This document shows positions 32,761-44,287 of a stretch of 64,000 nucleotides of DNA, piece after piece. Both the position numbers and the translations under genes were made by a program. A model generated the notes under the pieces. That model made no database searches. It was not told the origin of the DNA and saw only the letters and a program-made list of their open reading frames with translations. Each line of letters begins with the position of its first letter. Positions within the stretch are counted from its first letter, which is position 1. Origin of the DNA: Thereva unica. Lineage: Eukaryota; Arthropoda; Insecta; Diptera; Therevidae. The stretch is from NCBI GenBank assembly GCA_949987705.1, contig OX465281.1, positions 177,086,516 through 177,150,515 of the forward strand. Reading direction: 5' to 3'.

Positions 32761-34687
32761 GTACAGGAAAAATAGTAAAAATAGCGGAAATGATTGGGTA
32801 CAGGCTGAAAATTGGCACGGAGCTTCCTTTTAGGGTTCTTAATAAGGGGTTATAAAGTCTACCGATAATCTACCCCGGGAACCTTTCTTTTTAGGGGGTT
32901 TTAGGGTCAAAATATCTGTTTTTTGCAAATGCATCTGAAACCGTAAGTCCTATCATAAAAAAATGTTCACAAAGTTTGTAGCTCATACGATTTTCTACAA
33001 AAAATGTTATTATACATTTTCCCGTACGTATTGCCATTCATGAGAAATCACCGTTTTAAAGATTTAAAATATTCATATGAACTCATTCACGACTTGTATA
33101 GGTTTTCCGACGTTCAAGTTTGACTACTTTTCTAATTTTTTCAGGGGTCATTCCTGGATGTATTTGGAGGAAAAATGTGTTCTAGATAGGGGGCTAACCA
33201 CTAAGATACAGGGTGTTCGCGAAAAAACAATGTCTTTTTTTTGTCATTTATTTAGAGTTGAATAACTCCTAGACCAATTATCGTAAACCAATATACTTAG
33301 ACTCATCTTTTAGGTCAAATAGCAATATTCAAAGAATAGGCGCAGCCAAGACTTTCAGAAAGCAAACATCTCTTTTTCTATCTCCCTCTACTTCTCTTTA
33401 GTACTTTCTTTCTTTTTCTATTTCCTGCTCTTTTCCTTTCTGTCTGTCTCTCTCATAGTTTTTTAAGTTTAGGTTAGTCTATCTATTATGTAGTTATTCT
33501 TTTTCTTTTTTATTTTTAATGTACTCTAAAAGATGTAAATCTTGTGTACTTCCTGGTTTATATAATAAATAAATAAATAAATAAAATAAAAATAAAAATA
33601 AAGTGTATTCTTTTATTTGATATAAAGATCAGGAACTTGAGCTGCTCCGTTTAGAAGATATGTAGGTTCAAAGCATGAGCGAAATGTTTAAAAGCCTAAT
33701 GATATTTTTTATTCAATTTAAAGTATGTTTTCTGTTTTTTTTTACCAAATGGTCCAAATTGGAACAATAATACAAAATTACATCTAAATTATGTCAGATA
33801 GTAGACATAACACGATCAACAAAAAACACAAAAAGAGGGGGCTATCTGTGCCCGTTTTCGAGATATAGATTTTTCTATTACGTAAGTGACGTAGTGGAAG
33901 TGACTCACTGTATTACATATATTGATAAAAAGTATTATTTTTATTTTTCAAATTTAAAAATTAATGAACAAATCTAAATTACTATCTTGCCAATCAAAAT
34001 ATATAATTTTCTGCAAATTATGCGTAGCGTGATTTAAATGTCCTCATGCTTTGAAGCTACATATCTTCTAAACGGAGCAGCTCAAGTTCCTGATCTTTAT
34101 ATCAAATAAAAGAATACACTTTGACCTAAAAGATGAGTCTAAGTATATTGGTTTACGACAATTGGTCTAGGAGTTATTCAACTCTAAATAAATGACAAAA
34201 AAAGACATTGTTTTTGCGCGAACACCCTGTATCTTAGTGGTTAGCCCCCTATCTAGAACACATTTTTCCTCCAAATACATCCAGGAATGACCCCTGAAAA
34301 AATTAGAAAAGTAGTCAAACTTGAACGTCGGAAAACCTATACAAGTCGTGAATGAGTTCATATGAATATTTTAAACCTTTAAAACGGTGATATCTCATGA
34401 ATGGCAATACGTACGGGAAAATGTATAATAACATTTTTTGTAGAAAATCGTATGAGCTACAAACTTTGTGAACATTTTTTTATGATAGGACTTACGGTTT
34501 CAGATGCATTTGCAAAAAACAGATATTTTGACCCCAAAACCCCCTAAAAAGAAAGGTTCCCGGGGTAGAAAATCGGTAGACTTTATAACCCCTTATTAAG
34601 AACCCTAAAAGGAAGCTCTGTGCCAATTTTCAGCCTGCACCCGACCATTTCCGCTATTTCGCTTTTTTCGGCTTAATTTGACTGTAC
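32761..34687. mobile_element. Foldback element, 1.93 kb, TA target duplication
   Basis: Ends GTACAG and CTGTAC lie between TA duplicates (32,759-32,760 and 34,688-34,689). The arms are long: from about 32,790 to 33,318 plus 33,602-33,690 on the left, and 34,045-34,670 on the right, with few mismatches. Excision with one TA gives a continuous peroxiredoxin frame (EIVAVSQYKRVQEFR). The arms contain words such as ACAGGGTGTTCGCG and CATGAGAAATCACC-type repeats. Frames of 62-64 residues seen in both arms are mirror images, not genes. Confidence 0.85.
33318..33602 (+). mobile_element. LINE 3' end with AAAT tail inserted in a foldback arm
   Basis: This stretch is present only in the left arm; the right arm is uninterrupted at the mirror position (34,125). 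It is pyrimidine-rich, then ends with a CTGGTTTATATAATAAATAA-type tail and (AAAT)n/(AAAAT)n. A 5'-truncated LINE or SINE tail is the simplest reading. Confidence 0.65.
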
Positions 34688-34945
34688 TATTGAGAAACGG
34701 CGACGATCTCAGGTTGACCAACAGACGTGAAATCCAATATACACAAGAATAGCACCCAAATATTCTCCTTCGAAATTTGCTGCTAGATGTGCAATGACCG
34801 CCTTGCTACACATACGATGAAAGTCCTTTTTGTCTGCACGCTGCGAATCGCCAGTAAATGAGAAGCAGGATTCTTTGTCGCTGGTTTCTCGACCCCTTCT
34901 GGTTGGTTTTTGGAAGATTTCTTGGTAGCTTCTTGATTGCAATCA

Positions 34946-35544
34946 GGGGCCAGTTCACGCAATTCGACGTCGACTGAAAACGACGCGTTAAATGTCGTTT
35001 TGGGTTCACGCAAGTCGACGTTTTATGTTTGACGTTTTAAAAGTGTCGTTAATCTTCTCGACGCCAGATTTGGCGTCGAATTAATTTATTGTTGTATTAA
35101 AAACAAGTTGTGGTGCCAATTAGAGCACAGCAGAAATAATTTTACACAAAACTTTTTACAGTTCTGAACGAGCAAAATGCAACAGAAAAAGAAAAATTAT
35201 TAGTTGAAAAATAACAATTATAACTACTCCAAGAAGATTTAGATGTACAAAAATAAATTCAGAGCTGAGATTTTCCAATATTATTATGAATTTGTTTAAT
35301 TAATTAATTTAATTACTCACATTATTGAAGTTTTAGTATTATTTGCAACTTGTCCCTCTTATGGATAATGTGAAAAGTGCACCGGTTTCTTTGGATTTTG
35401 CATAACTTTAGGAGAAATTATTTTGGGAAAACGACATTCGACACGTCGACTTACGTGAACTCAAATTCAACGTCGTTGAAATTAATGTCGTTTTCATAAA
35501 GCGTCGATGTCGACGTCGAGTGTCGAATTGCGTGAACTGGCCCC
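34946..35544. mobile_element. TIR element, 0.6 kb, GACGTCG-rich ends
   Basis: Inverted ends GGGGCCAGTTCACGCAATTC and complement, about 23 bp perfect, with further blocks of TCGACGTCG and ACGTCGTT mirrored inside. A 4-bp CAGG may be duplicated (34,944-34,947 and 35,544-35,547), but the edges overlap the TIR, so the call is ambiguous. Non-coding. Confidence 0.7.
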
Positions 35545-36045
35545 AGGTTGGGAGCGAACACGGTAGCCGCCACTATTTACTCCGTCATACAAAACTAGTG
35601 GGATGCTGTGCCTAGAGACTAGCCACTAATTACGCTTTTTCATGGTATTCTTTCTGTTGAATAACACTTCAGACTGGATGACAATATACATATTAAGTAG
35701 AGATTGTGAAGATTCACGAAAACAATCCAACAACTACATCACATACAAATACAACTACATATAATATTGTTAAAAATTCGGCTTACCGCACCTTTTGTTA
35801 ACCGATTTAAAAAAAAACGAGGTGGTTACTCAATTCGACGTGTAGGTATTTTGTAGTCCTGTTCACGCATAACTTTGTAACCCAATGACTTTTTTGCCTT
35901 TTTTTTGGTTCATTTGAAGGGGGAGTTTCCCACGGTGGTCCCGTTAAATTTTTCGAAATTCTGATAAAGGAGTTCGAAGTTAGGCATAAAAAACTGTTAA
36001 AATTAGTTTAACCTAAACATTTCATAGGCACCGAACAAATTACTT
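35545..36045. other. Unassigned sequence
   Basis: AT-rich with no ORF, terminal repeat or homology noticed. The R unit starts at about 36,030-36,045. Confidence 0.4.
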
Positions 36046-36073
36046 TATTGTTGTAAATCCGGCAGCAGGCCGA

Positions 36074-36154
36074 TGGTGGAGCGGGTAGGGCGTCGGATCC
36101 TCGGTTCAGCGGCGTGTAGCGTTGAAGGTTCGAGCCTGGTCGGGCAGCATTTTT
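36074..36154 (+). promoter_or_regulatory. tRNA-like Pol III module T2 (R copy 0)
   Basis: A-box TGGTGGAGCGG (36,074-36,084) fits TRGYNNARNNG. B-box GGTTCGAGCCT (36,127-36,137) differs from consensus at two sites. TTTTT follows at 36,150. Probably a tRNA-derived SINE-type promoter, not a functional tRNA. Confidence 0.55.
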
Positions 36155-36228
36155 GTTTTCTTTTTCTCTTTTTCTTCTTTCTGAAATGATTTATTAGCAT
36201 ATTAGTCAACCACCGGTAGTATCTGCCA

Positions 36229-36304
36229 TGGCGCAAGGGCTACGGAAAAGTCCTTCGTCTGCGGGGCTGCGGGTTCGAATTCTTCGGCTCGCGGTGCTTT
36301 TTTT
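36229..36304 (+). promoter_or_regulatory. tRNA-like Pol III module T1 (R copy 0)
   Basis: A-box TGGCGCAAGGG (36,229-36,239), B-box GGTTCGAATTC (36,272-36,282, one mismatch), and a T-run at 36,298-36,304. The T-arm stem pairs poorly, so a true tRNA is unlikely. Confidence 0.6.
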
Positions 36305-36396
36305 CGTCATAATAATTTATTTTTTATAATTTCCTTCGGGGAATTTTGTTTCATTTTTTTATGGCATGTAGTGTAGTATAGTATAAACTATTGTAT

Positions 36397-36745
36397 CTTC
36401 TATCTATATTAATAAAGGAAAGTGTGTGTCTGTGTGTCTGTGTGTCTGTGTATCTGTGTGTCTGTGTATCTGTGTGTCTGCTTGTGCGTACCGTCACGCA
36501 TTGTAGCCAAACTAGAAGAAATAGAAATCTGAAATTTTTTTTGTAGATGCATGGATACCCCAGAAGGTGGAAGTAAGTTTCCGTTTTTCGCTATTTTGAT
36601 TAGTTTTTTTTTAATTAATTAATTAGTACGATTTGTCACCATTTTTTACGCTCTACGCCTGGTATCTCGGCTAATGTATATCGTAGAACATTATGAATGC
36701 CACCAATTGAAAGATTAGACAATTCTGGTTTAAAATTATTTGTTT
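36397..36745 (+). other. Head of the satellite-bearing insertion
   Basis: It starts with TCTATCTATATTAATAAAGG followed by a GTGTGTCT microsatellite (36,420-36,482), then a non-coding stretch leading into the 118-bp tandem array. Together with the array it looks like one mobile element inserted into R copy 0. Its termini are not defined. Confidence 0.45.
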
Positions 36746-36749
36746 CAAA

Positions 36750-38175
36750 TCTCAGAAAGGCGATTTTTCGAAATTCATCCCCTAAGGGGGTGAAATGGGG
36801 TTTACCCAAACCGCTGGAGCTATAGGGCTGAAATTTTCACAGTGAATCCCAATAATGACGTGGACATCCACTAACAAGCGATTTTGCGAAACTCATCCCA
36901 TAAGGGGGTGAAATGGGGTCAACCCAAAACCGCTGGAGCTATACCCAGCGGGAAATTAGGTAATGCTTCCGGTAGAAAGGTATAGGGTAAGCCTTCCTTA
37001 AAAGTAATCTGTAATGCAAAAGTAAGCAGTAGGCAACAAACTTGAGGTCTGCTTCTTAAGGAAGGCAAGGGTAAGCTGAAAGTAAGCAATTGCCCTCTGC
37101 CTTACCTTACCAGTAATGTAGAGGTAAGCAAAGCTAGTGCATATTTTTGCCTTACCAGTAATGCAGTGGTAAGATAAAGCTGGCTTATACCTTACCTCCA
37201 TAGGACATCAATGTAAAAAAAGAAATGAAGTGGGTTTCCTAAAGTAATGTTTCCACGGATTACCAGGAGTACTTACAGAACGCAAGTTGAAGCCTTATTT
37301 TTCCCGCTGGGTAGGGCTGAAATTTTGACAGTGAATCCCAATAATGACGTGAACATCCACTAACAAGCGATTTTTCGAAATTCGTTCCCCAAAGGGGGAA
37401 GTGGGGTTTACCCAAACCGCCTGAGCTATAGGGCTGAAATTTTGGCAGTGCATCCCTATAATGACGTGGACATCCACTAAGAGGCGATTTTTCGAAATTC
37501 ATCCCCTAAGGGGGTGAAATGGGGTTTACCAAACCGCTGGAGCTATAGGGCTGAAATTTTGACGGTGCATCCCTATAATGGCGTGGACATCCACTAAGAA
37601 GCGATTTTTAGAAATTCATCCCATAAGGGGGTGAAATGGGGTCAACCCAAAACCGCTGGAGCTATAGGGCTGAAATTTTGACAGTGAATCCCAATAATGA
37701 CGTGAACATCCACTAACAAGCGATTTTTCGAAATTCGTTCCCCAAAGGGGGAAATGGGGTTTACCCAAACCGCCTGAGCTATAGGGCTGAAATTTTGGCA
37801 GTGCATCCCTATAATGACGTGGACATCCACTAAGAGGCGATTTTTCGAAATTCATCCCCTAAGGGGGTGAAATGGGGTTTACCAAACCGCTGGAGCTATA
37901 GGGCTGAAATTTTGACGGTGCATCCCTATAATGGCGTGGACATCCACTAAGAAGCGATTTTTAGAAATTCATTCCATAAGGGGGTGAAATGGGGTCAACC
38001 CAAAACCGCTGGAGCTATAGGGCTGAAATTTTGACAGTGCATCCCTATAATGACGTGGACATCCACTATAAATAGATTTTTCGAAATTCATCCCCTAAAG
38101 GGGTGAAATGGAGTTAACCCAAACCGCTGGGGCTGAAGGGCTGAAATTTTGACAGTGCATCCTTATAATCACGTG
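36750..38175 (+). repeat. Satellite array, 118-bp monomers, 354-bp higher-order period
   Basis: The word GGGCTGAAATTTT recurs near 36,825, 37,313, 37,430, 37,548, 37,667, 37,784, 37,903, 38,021 and 38,138. After removing the MITE, spacing is 117-119 bp. Monomers share AAATGGGGT, CCGCTGGAGCTATAG and GACATCCACTAA. The three-monomer block at 37,313-37,667 repeats almost exactly at 37,667-38,021, as variants with AATTCGTTCCCCAAAG recur every third unit. Confidence 0.85.
36944..37311. mobile_element. MITE in the satellite, TA target duplication
   Basis: Ends CCCAGCGGGAAA and complement lie between TA duplicates (36,942-36,943 and 37,312-37,313). Intact monomers read GCTATAGGGCTG at the site, a direct empty-site control. 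The interior is rich in AGTAATG and GGTAAG words in both orientations. Confidence 0.85.
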
Positions 38176-38451
38176 GAAATGAATGACTCAAAATTTACTT
38201 TATTTAGGATTCCTTTGTCACTTCTCTTGATGACATATACACACCAATCTCTGCTTCAAAACTTGCAGATTTGTTGAGCAGAGGTGATATACGCAGCAAT
38301 TTGTTTACCATGTTTATTAAAAAAATGCTCTATAATAAACCTTTTTTAGGGATAATAACAACTGACTTTTTTGTTTGTTTTCTTTTCAAGGAAAACAGTG
38401 CACATAATAAACAGTTTTTATTTAAAGGCGTTGCAAGGCACGCGGGTTTTA
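38176..38451. other. Unassigned tail of the satellite-bearing insertion
   Basis: AT-rich, non-coding. Connects the array to the second part of R copy 0. Confidence 0.35.
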
Positions 38452-40184
38452 TGCTAGTATTAAATAAAGAAATACACCATGACGTGGGCGAAGAATCAAA
38501 AAATTTTATTGTTTACATTTGATTTCTCCGATATCAATGGCAATTAAGCTTATATTTCCTAGATTTGTATGTGTGTGCAGTGTAAACAAATCTTGCAACT
38601 TGATTTTGACCTACTTCCATATAAGCGATCAGCTGCAAATTTTACACATGCGTACTTATAATGACGAGTATAGTACAGTAGATAAGCAATTTCTTTTAAT
38701 TTTCCCCAGAGAATTTTGTTTCATATTAAATAAGTTTTTTTTTAAATTTGTCCGAAAATATGCAAAGACTTTACTGCAAAAACTATGTAGCTGCTGTTTC
38801 GATTTTTTTCAATGGCACAGCGTCGGTTATACTTCTCAGAATGGATTTAAAAAGAAAAATCATTCTCGCAATACGTACGCTGCGTCGTCGATTAAACGAT
38901 ACTACGGCAGCGTGTTATACTTATCGTAAAGCTAGGTTTATACGCAACGATTTAGTTTTTAAATTGTCTGGCGCAAGTCGAATTGTGTAAATTAGCTGAG
39001 TGCAAAAGACGAGTGAAAATTGCCTCCATTAGTTATTGCTCATTATATTTATACTTATCTACGCGTTATATTATGTTACATTGATTGTGATAAGGTCGGA
39101 GGAGCAAGTGGTCGATGCACAAAAAAGGATGAAATAATTATTTGTAATTCTTAACAACATTAATCCAATCAGAATGGATCTAGAAAGAAGAATCACTTTT
39201 GAAGACGGTGCCAGGTAGTAGTTGACTTTGATTGCACTAACTCTTGCTTGGGGAATTGTTTTCATTTCCTTGTTAGGCTTATGCCCTTAATACATCACTC
39301 ACAGATGTTAGCACCGTCTTCCAAAGTGATTCTTCTTTTTAAATCCATTCTGAGAAGTATAACACGCCGCCGCGCCATTGAAAAAAATCGAAGCAGCAGC
39401 TAAATAGTAAAGTCTTTGCATATTTTCGGACAAAAACTTATTTAATAAGAAACAAAATTCTCCGGGGAAAATTAAAAGAAATTGCTTATCTACTGTACTA
39501 TACTCATCATTATGCGCATGTGTAAAATTTGCAGCTGATCGCTTATATGGAAGTGGGTCAAAATCAAGTTGCAAGATTTGTTTACACTGCACACACATAC
39601 AAATCTAGGAAATATAAGCTTAATTGCCATTGATATCGGAGAAATCAAATGTAAACAATAAAATTTTTTGATTCTTCGCCCACGTCATGGTGTATTTCTT
39701 TATTTAATATAAACAATAGTTCATACTATACATTGATTATAGAGTAAGTAGATATGGACAAACATCTTTCAGGTTGTCTTGTTAGATGGCGTTAGTTACA
39801 CTGAATCAAGTTTTAGGGCTACGAATTTCTGTTGTAAACCTCTAAAATTAATGGGAATAGGTTTACAACATTAGTTTAATAATATTAATTTTTTATTAGT
39901 GCATAATAATCATAAAATAGACAATTTTTTTAATTTTGCTATTTGTTAGTAAAACATAAAAAAGCGGGTTTGCGCCTGAATTTAAAAAAGCATTTCAAAG
40001 CCCTTGACGCATGTTGGAAGAAAAAACAAAAGTTTCGGATCTAAAAATAGATTCCTGTGCGGGCATTCCTTTTGTTTTGTTTTGGAAGGGGGTGGGTGCG
40101 CTGAAACTACGATGATTTCTTGGTCGGTGGATGAAATTTATGAATGAAGAAATTAATGAATGGGAAGAGATATTTAATGGGAAA

Positions 40185-41245
40185 GGACACCGCACAAATT
40201 ATATGAGAAAAGGGTCCCGGCGGATTTGGCTGAAATTGAAGTATGTTAGTCAATGGGGGTAGACAAACAAAAAATTGTAAGGGGGAGGGGGGGTAAATCG
40301 TAACGGTTAGCCGCTAGGGCGTTTTGAAATTTTTTGATAGATGTCTTTATATCACCCTGTATTTTTGTAACCCTGTGGAATATTTTCGTGAATAAGGTGG
40401 CAATTTACGCAGAATACTCCCACCTATCTAAAACTGTAAAAGTCGAGGTTCTAACCCACCAACTTTTAGAGTTATGGGTCGTCAAAATCAAAGTTTTGTT
40501 TTTTTTTCACTAAAATTTCAAGTTCAACCACCTTTTTCTCCAAAAAATACGTAGTTAATTAATTTTTTTTTTTACAAAATTGGAAAGCTTGGACAATTTC
40601 TTATGAATAAGGTCAGGGCAACTTTTATGCTACGGCCTTTACTTTTGAAGTTATAAGCAATTTTAATGTGAAAATTGGCTTTATTTCGTACTTTTCTCGT
40701 ACTTTTCCACCGCAGCTTTGTCGAAAAGTACCAAATAAGTACGAAATAAAGCCAACTTTCACATTAAAATTGCTTATAACTTCAAAAGTAAAGGCCGTAG
40801 CATAAAAGTTGCCCTGACCTTATTCATAGGAAATTGTCCAAGCTTTCCAATTTTGTAAAAAAAAAATTAATTAACTACGTATTTTTTGGAGAAAAAGGTG
40901 GTTGAACTTGAAATTTTAGTGAAAAAAAAAACAAAACTTTGATTTTGACGACCCATAACTCTGAAAGTTGGTGGGTTAGAACCTCGACTTTTACAGTTTT
41001 AGATAGGTGGGAGTATTCTGCGTAAATTGCCACCTTATTCACGAAAATATTCCACAGGGTTACAAAAATACAGGGTGATATAAAGACATCTATCAAAAAA
41101 TTTCAAAACGCCCTAGCGGCTAACCGTTACGATTTACCCCCCCTCCCCCTTACAATTTTTTGTTCGTCTACCCCCACTGACTAACATACTTCAATTTCAG
41201 CCAAATCCGCCGGGACCCTTTTCTCATATAATTTGTGCGGTGTCC
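40185..41245. mobile_element. Foldback element inserted at AAA|TTT without target duplication (Spy-like)
   Basis: The arms start GGACACCGCACAAATTATAT and are nearly identical inward for about 510 bp to a centre near 40,714. Left flank ends GGGAAA, right flank starts TTTAGC. The matching positions in units B (44,718-44,729) and C (57,805-57,816) read GGGAAATTTAGC with no insert, so nothing was duplicated or lost. Precise AAA|TTT insertion without duplication is the known behaviour of Spy transposons. No transposase is encoded, so this would be non-autonomous. Confidence 0.8.
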
Positions 41246-42464
41246 TTTAGCATCGTGTTTTTTTTATTTTGAGAGAAATTAAATAAGTTTTTTTTGAACA
41301 AAATTCTAGTTATTGATTTATATTGATTTTATTATTGCTTATAGAGTAAATTGAGTAAACTATTTCAAAATATGAATATATATACCTACATATTTGCGTA
41401 ATATAATAAAAAACAATAAAAAATATTAGAATTTTCGTTTAAAGCCCTACTTCATATTTCTCAAGAGTAGGTAGTCGTCAATGAAGGAAGAAGAGTTCCG
41501 ATTTTGAAAGATTTTTTTAAATGTAATAAGGGTAATTGTTTACTTTATCAGGCAGCCCCCCCTCCGCTTTGGTCGCAACGGTTAAAGGTTCGCGCAATAC
41601 TCCAAAATTGCGGTAGAAGTTTGGGTGGGAGAATTAAACTGCTATTTTTTGTAAAATTTACTTTTACAAAATTTCAACCCTGAATAACCAACCGGTGACC
41701 AAGGGCTAATTCCAAAAGAAACGCGCTATGGTCAATCACTTATAATCCTGCGGGTGTGCGGTGATAAAGTAAATAACTATCCAAAACTCTAAGAATTTTT
41801 GTATATATGTACAGGTATGTGAATATCCCACTCCACCACCCGTTCATTTAATAATGGTAGCTTCAATAAAACCACCCTCTTGCTTACTTCTGTTAGTATC
41901 AAATTTTAAAATTTAATGAAAATTATGGTATTGGAAATAAAAATACTTAAAATTATAAAAAGCAAACCAGTCTGGAATCGTTATTCAACTGGAAGCCTGC
42001 CATGAAAACCCATAATTAGTGGCGGGGCCGTCGATACAAATACTCACTTGTTTTGTGGTGGCAAAAAGATTGCAAGCAAGTTAGAACTCTTGTTGTTCAG
42101 GTTGCAACGACAGCCAAATTTCAAGAAGAAAAATGTAGACATATTGTGTAGCTATAAGAATAATGAGAGATCACAGGCTCTTGCTTGGGACGACCTGCAC
42201 AGACGAAGAGAAATCTAGAATAGAAAACTCTAGTATGTCTCTAGTATTAACCGGTAGTTGAAAGGTCTTCGTGATATTCATTATTCATCCTACTGGGTAG
42301 TTGGGCATGTGAGCTTTATGGCCCGCGTACATAACACAAACCTTGTTCGCGCAAACTCTTTTCCCATGGATTTTTATCCATGAAACAAAGAATGCTGGTG
42401 GACATGTGCGCACAAACATTCCGTCGACTTTGTCCGCACAGGCATCCTGCCGCCCATATCATTC

Positions 42465-43740
42465 AAACATCAAAGTTTCACCTGATCTCTTTCTAATATT
42501 CATTAATGATTTGTTCTCAATCCCCTCCAACCCATTTCATAGTTTTGGCAATGACACCCTGCGTTACTCCTACGCCTTCGTCAATATAAAGCAAGCACGG
42601 GCCAGACCTTGTCTCCTAGAGCTGAGCTCTTATCTCTACGAAAACTTGCACCACCCTCCTCTTTATCTCAGTGGGGAAAAGAATCTCATGGCTGACTCTT
42701 CTCTTGATGGGTCTACGTAATTTTGACATCTTAATCTGGAATAAGGATGCTAGTCTGTCTACGGTAACAGGTATGAGTTCACCAAAGGAAAACGAACATT
42801 TGCTCGCGGGCAAAATGACGTCACCAAGAAAGTGCATATCACAGCTATGCACATCTGAAACATATCCTTTTAACGTCATTATAACGTCAGTCAAAAGCCT
42901 GCGTGCAAATGCCTTGGCGGATTCGTACCTTTAAGGACGAAATACACGAGCACTCCATCCATTGATGTTTTGGCGTGCATGGAGCGCTCGTGCATTGGGC
43001 CCTTTAGACATAATTTTATCTTCAGGGGCCCTATTCTCTATTACAATAGGTATTGTTAAATCCAATCTGAAAACAAAACAGTAAAATCTTGCTAATATTA
43101 TTAAACTTTCATGTAAAATAAATTCCGATATTGTAATAGAGAATACGGTTTCGGCCAGTTTCGTCAAAAAATATAACAATTTTAAGGCCCGAGATACATA
43201 GATACGTGATGGAGTAATCACATTCCAAATCGTCAAACAAGCTAATCAATGCTTGAGATTAATCCAGAGATTAAAATCCCTCCTTCAGCCAGCTGTCCAG
43301 GCTACAATCTACAAGTAATACATTCCGCCTTGAATATAACTCGTATATCTGGGCGGACTCAGCCAAAACAAGCTTGGCTAAGTTGAATAAGGTGCCAAAC
43401 GAAGAAGTTACATTGGCGGTAGCACCCGTTTGGTCCTCTATATACCCTTCAAGCCGGTAGGAATGTAGCACCTAAGTTTAACAGCTTTCACCTACACGCA
43501 CCTCTTTTTCCAAGATTAGCCAACTCAGGACATCCGCGGTCCACTACACACCCCCCCCTTTGTTAATAAATAGAATAGAACACATAGTTGTTAACAGAGA
43601 ACTGATCAAACGTACGGTTCATTGACATCTACTCACGCACCATCCAGACTAACCTAAACTTACTAGTACATCCTTACTTGAAGGACATAACGTGGTAACG
43701 GTACAAAGGGTTGGACTTGGCCATGCCACATAAATAACGA
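42465..43740 (+). pseudogene. Family L LINE 3' fragment captured in unit A
   Basis: LFLIFINDLFSIPSNPFHSF and TLRYSYAF (42,480-42,590) match the RT block at 15,985-16,075 of the reference copy, with FADD degraded to FGND. The C-terminal tail equivalent lies at 43,205-43,380 and the 3' UTR ends CCACATAA near 43,730. About 600 bp between them is largely unrelated, with inverted GAGCGCTCGTGCAT words near 42,945-43,000. Confidence 0.7.
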
Positions 43741-44287
43741 TAAATAAAATCAAAAACAAAAATTATTTTATTTATCTCAACAGTAATTAAATTATCCGTA
43801 AAAATTTCAAATTTCTACGAACTTATAAAATACCTGAGAACAAATCTAAAAATTTGTCACCTTTTCGCTAAGAAAAAGGAAATAATCCCTTCATTTTTCT
43901 AAAGATAATAAAAACATGCTTGTAGCCAAATTTCCCATTAAAGTTATCTCGCCCATTCATTTATTCCCTCATTGTCAAATTTCACCCATCGGCTACGAAA
44001 TCATCATCATTTTATCACCCTCTTTGCCCTTCCCGAACAAAACAATAGAATAAGCGCATAGGAATCTGTTTTTAGATCCACCGCCTCTAAAATTAAAGCC
44101 GCAGCTTCTGATTTTGTTTTCAAATGCGCAAAGGGCTTTCACGCAAACAAGAAAAGTTTATTTCGGAAACTAACCATATATAGCGGAGCATAAAACCCTG
44201 CGATATTAGCGCCCCCAGCTCGTGGTGCCGTAACCTGAAGTTAATTTGATTCGCGTTTGTCCATATCTACTTAGTATATAATCAATG

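Larger units (their letters stand above)
32385..34870 (-). pseudogene. Peroxiredoxin (2-Cys type) pseudogene, split by a foldback element
   Basis: Two minus-strand pieces match typical 2-Cys peroxiredoxin. The N-terminal piece (about 34,870-34,690) contains ILVYIGFHVCWSTSEIVAVS, equivalent to the peroxidatic FVCPTE segment, but with Trp replacing the Pro after Cys. The C-terminal piece (32,758-32,385) reads EVIGCRVDSHW, TPREVGGVGKVNIPLLSD, GILRQCTNNDLP and LRLVNTFQ, and GEVC, the resolving Cys segment (usually GEVCP). The frame stops at VPT; a one-base shift restores a KKEEVF-like tail. The substrate-reducing enzyme would be cytosolic. Lost motif residues, the frameshift and the insertion indicate a pseudogene. 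No intron is apparent within the conserved pieces, compatible with a processed copy, though intact exons of a decayed gene are not excluded. Confidence 0.75.
36035..38880 (+). repeat. R unit, inverted copy 0, split by satellite DNA
   Basis: Segment 36,035-36,396 is the reverse complement of parts of 48,213-48,560 and 61,415-61,760. Segment about 38,452-38,870 is the reverse complement of about 39,310-39,712 and 49,220-50,530 (minus its insert). Together they make an R unit opposite in orientation to the two tandem copies that follow. A satellite-containing block (36,397-38,450) interrupts it at the TATACTATACTAC region where the other copies carry different insertions. Confidence 0.75.
39731..44287 (+). 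mobile_element. Unit A of chain A-B
   Basis: The left end CATTGATTATAGAGTAAG is followed by TAGATATGGACAAAC. The right end is GTTTGTCCATATCTA followed by CTTAGTATATAATCAATG. The terminal repeats are 33 bp with two mismatches. The interior is mostly non-coding but includes a decayed 3' portion of the family L LINE (about 42,465-43,740). Without the 1,061-bp insertion at 40,185 the body from TAGATATGG on is 3,478 bp, against 3,481 bp for unit B. No transposase was found. Confidence 0.8.

Noticed and set aside
33077..34361. Matching 62-64 residue frames on opposite strands
   Set aside because: Mirror images in the arms of the foldback element.
34783..35013. Minus-strand frames upstream of the peroxiredoxin remnant
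   Set aside because: They overlap the end of a TIR element and show no consistent homology. At most they are the decayed 5' part of the pseudogene.
36060..36305. True tRNA genes
   Set aside because: A- and B-boxes are present but the T-arm and acceptor stems pair poorly, and the modules repeat with the R unit, so tRNA-derived promoters are likelier.
37260..37855. Two near-identical minus-strand frames of about 80 residues
   Set aside because: They arise because three 118-bp monomers make 354 bp, a multiple of three. They are satellite artefacts.
36750..38175. CRISPR-like array
   Set aside because: Monomers are contiguous with no spacers, and the context is eukaryotic.
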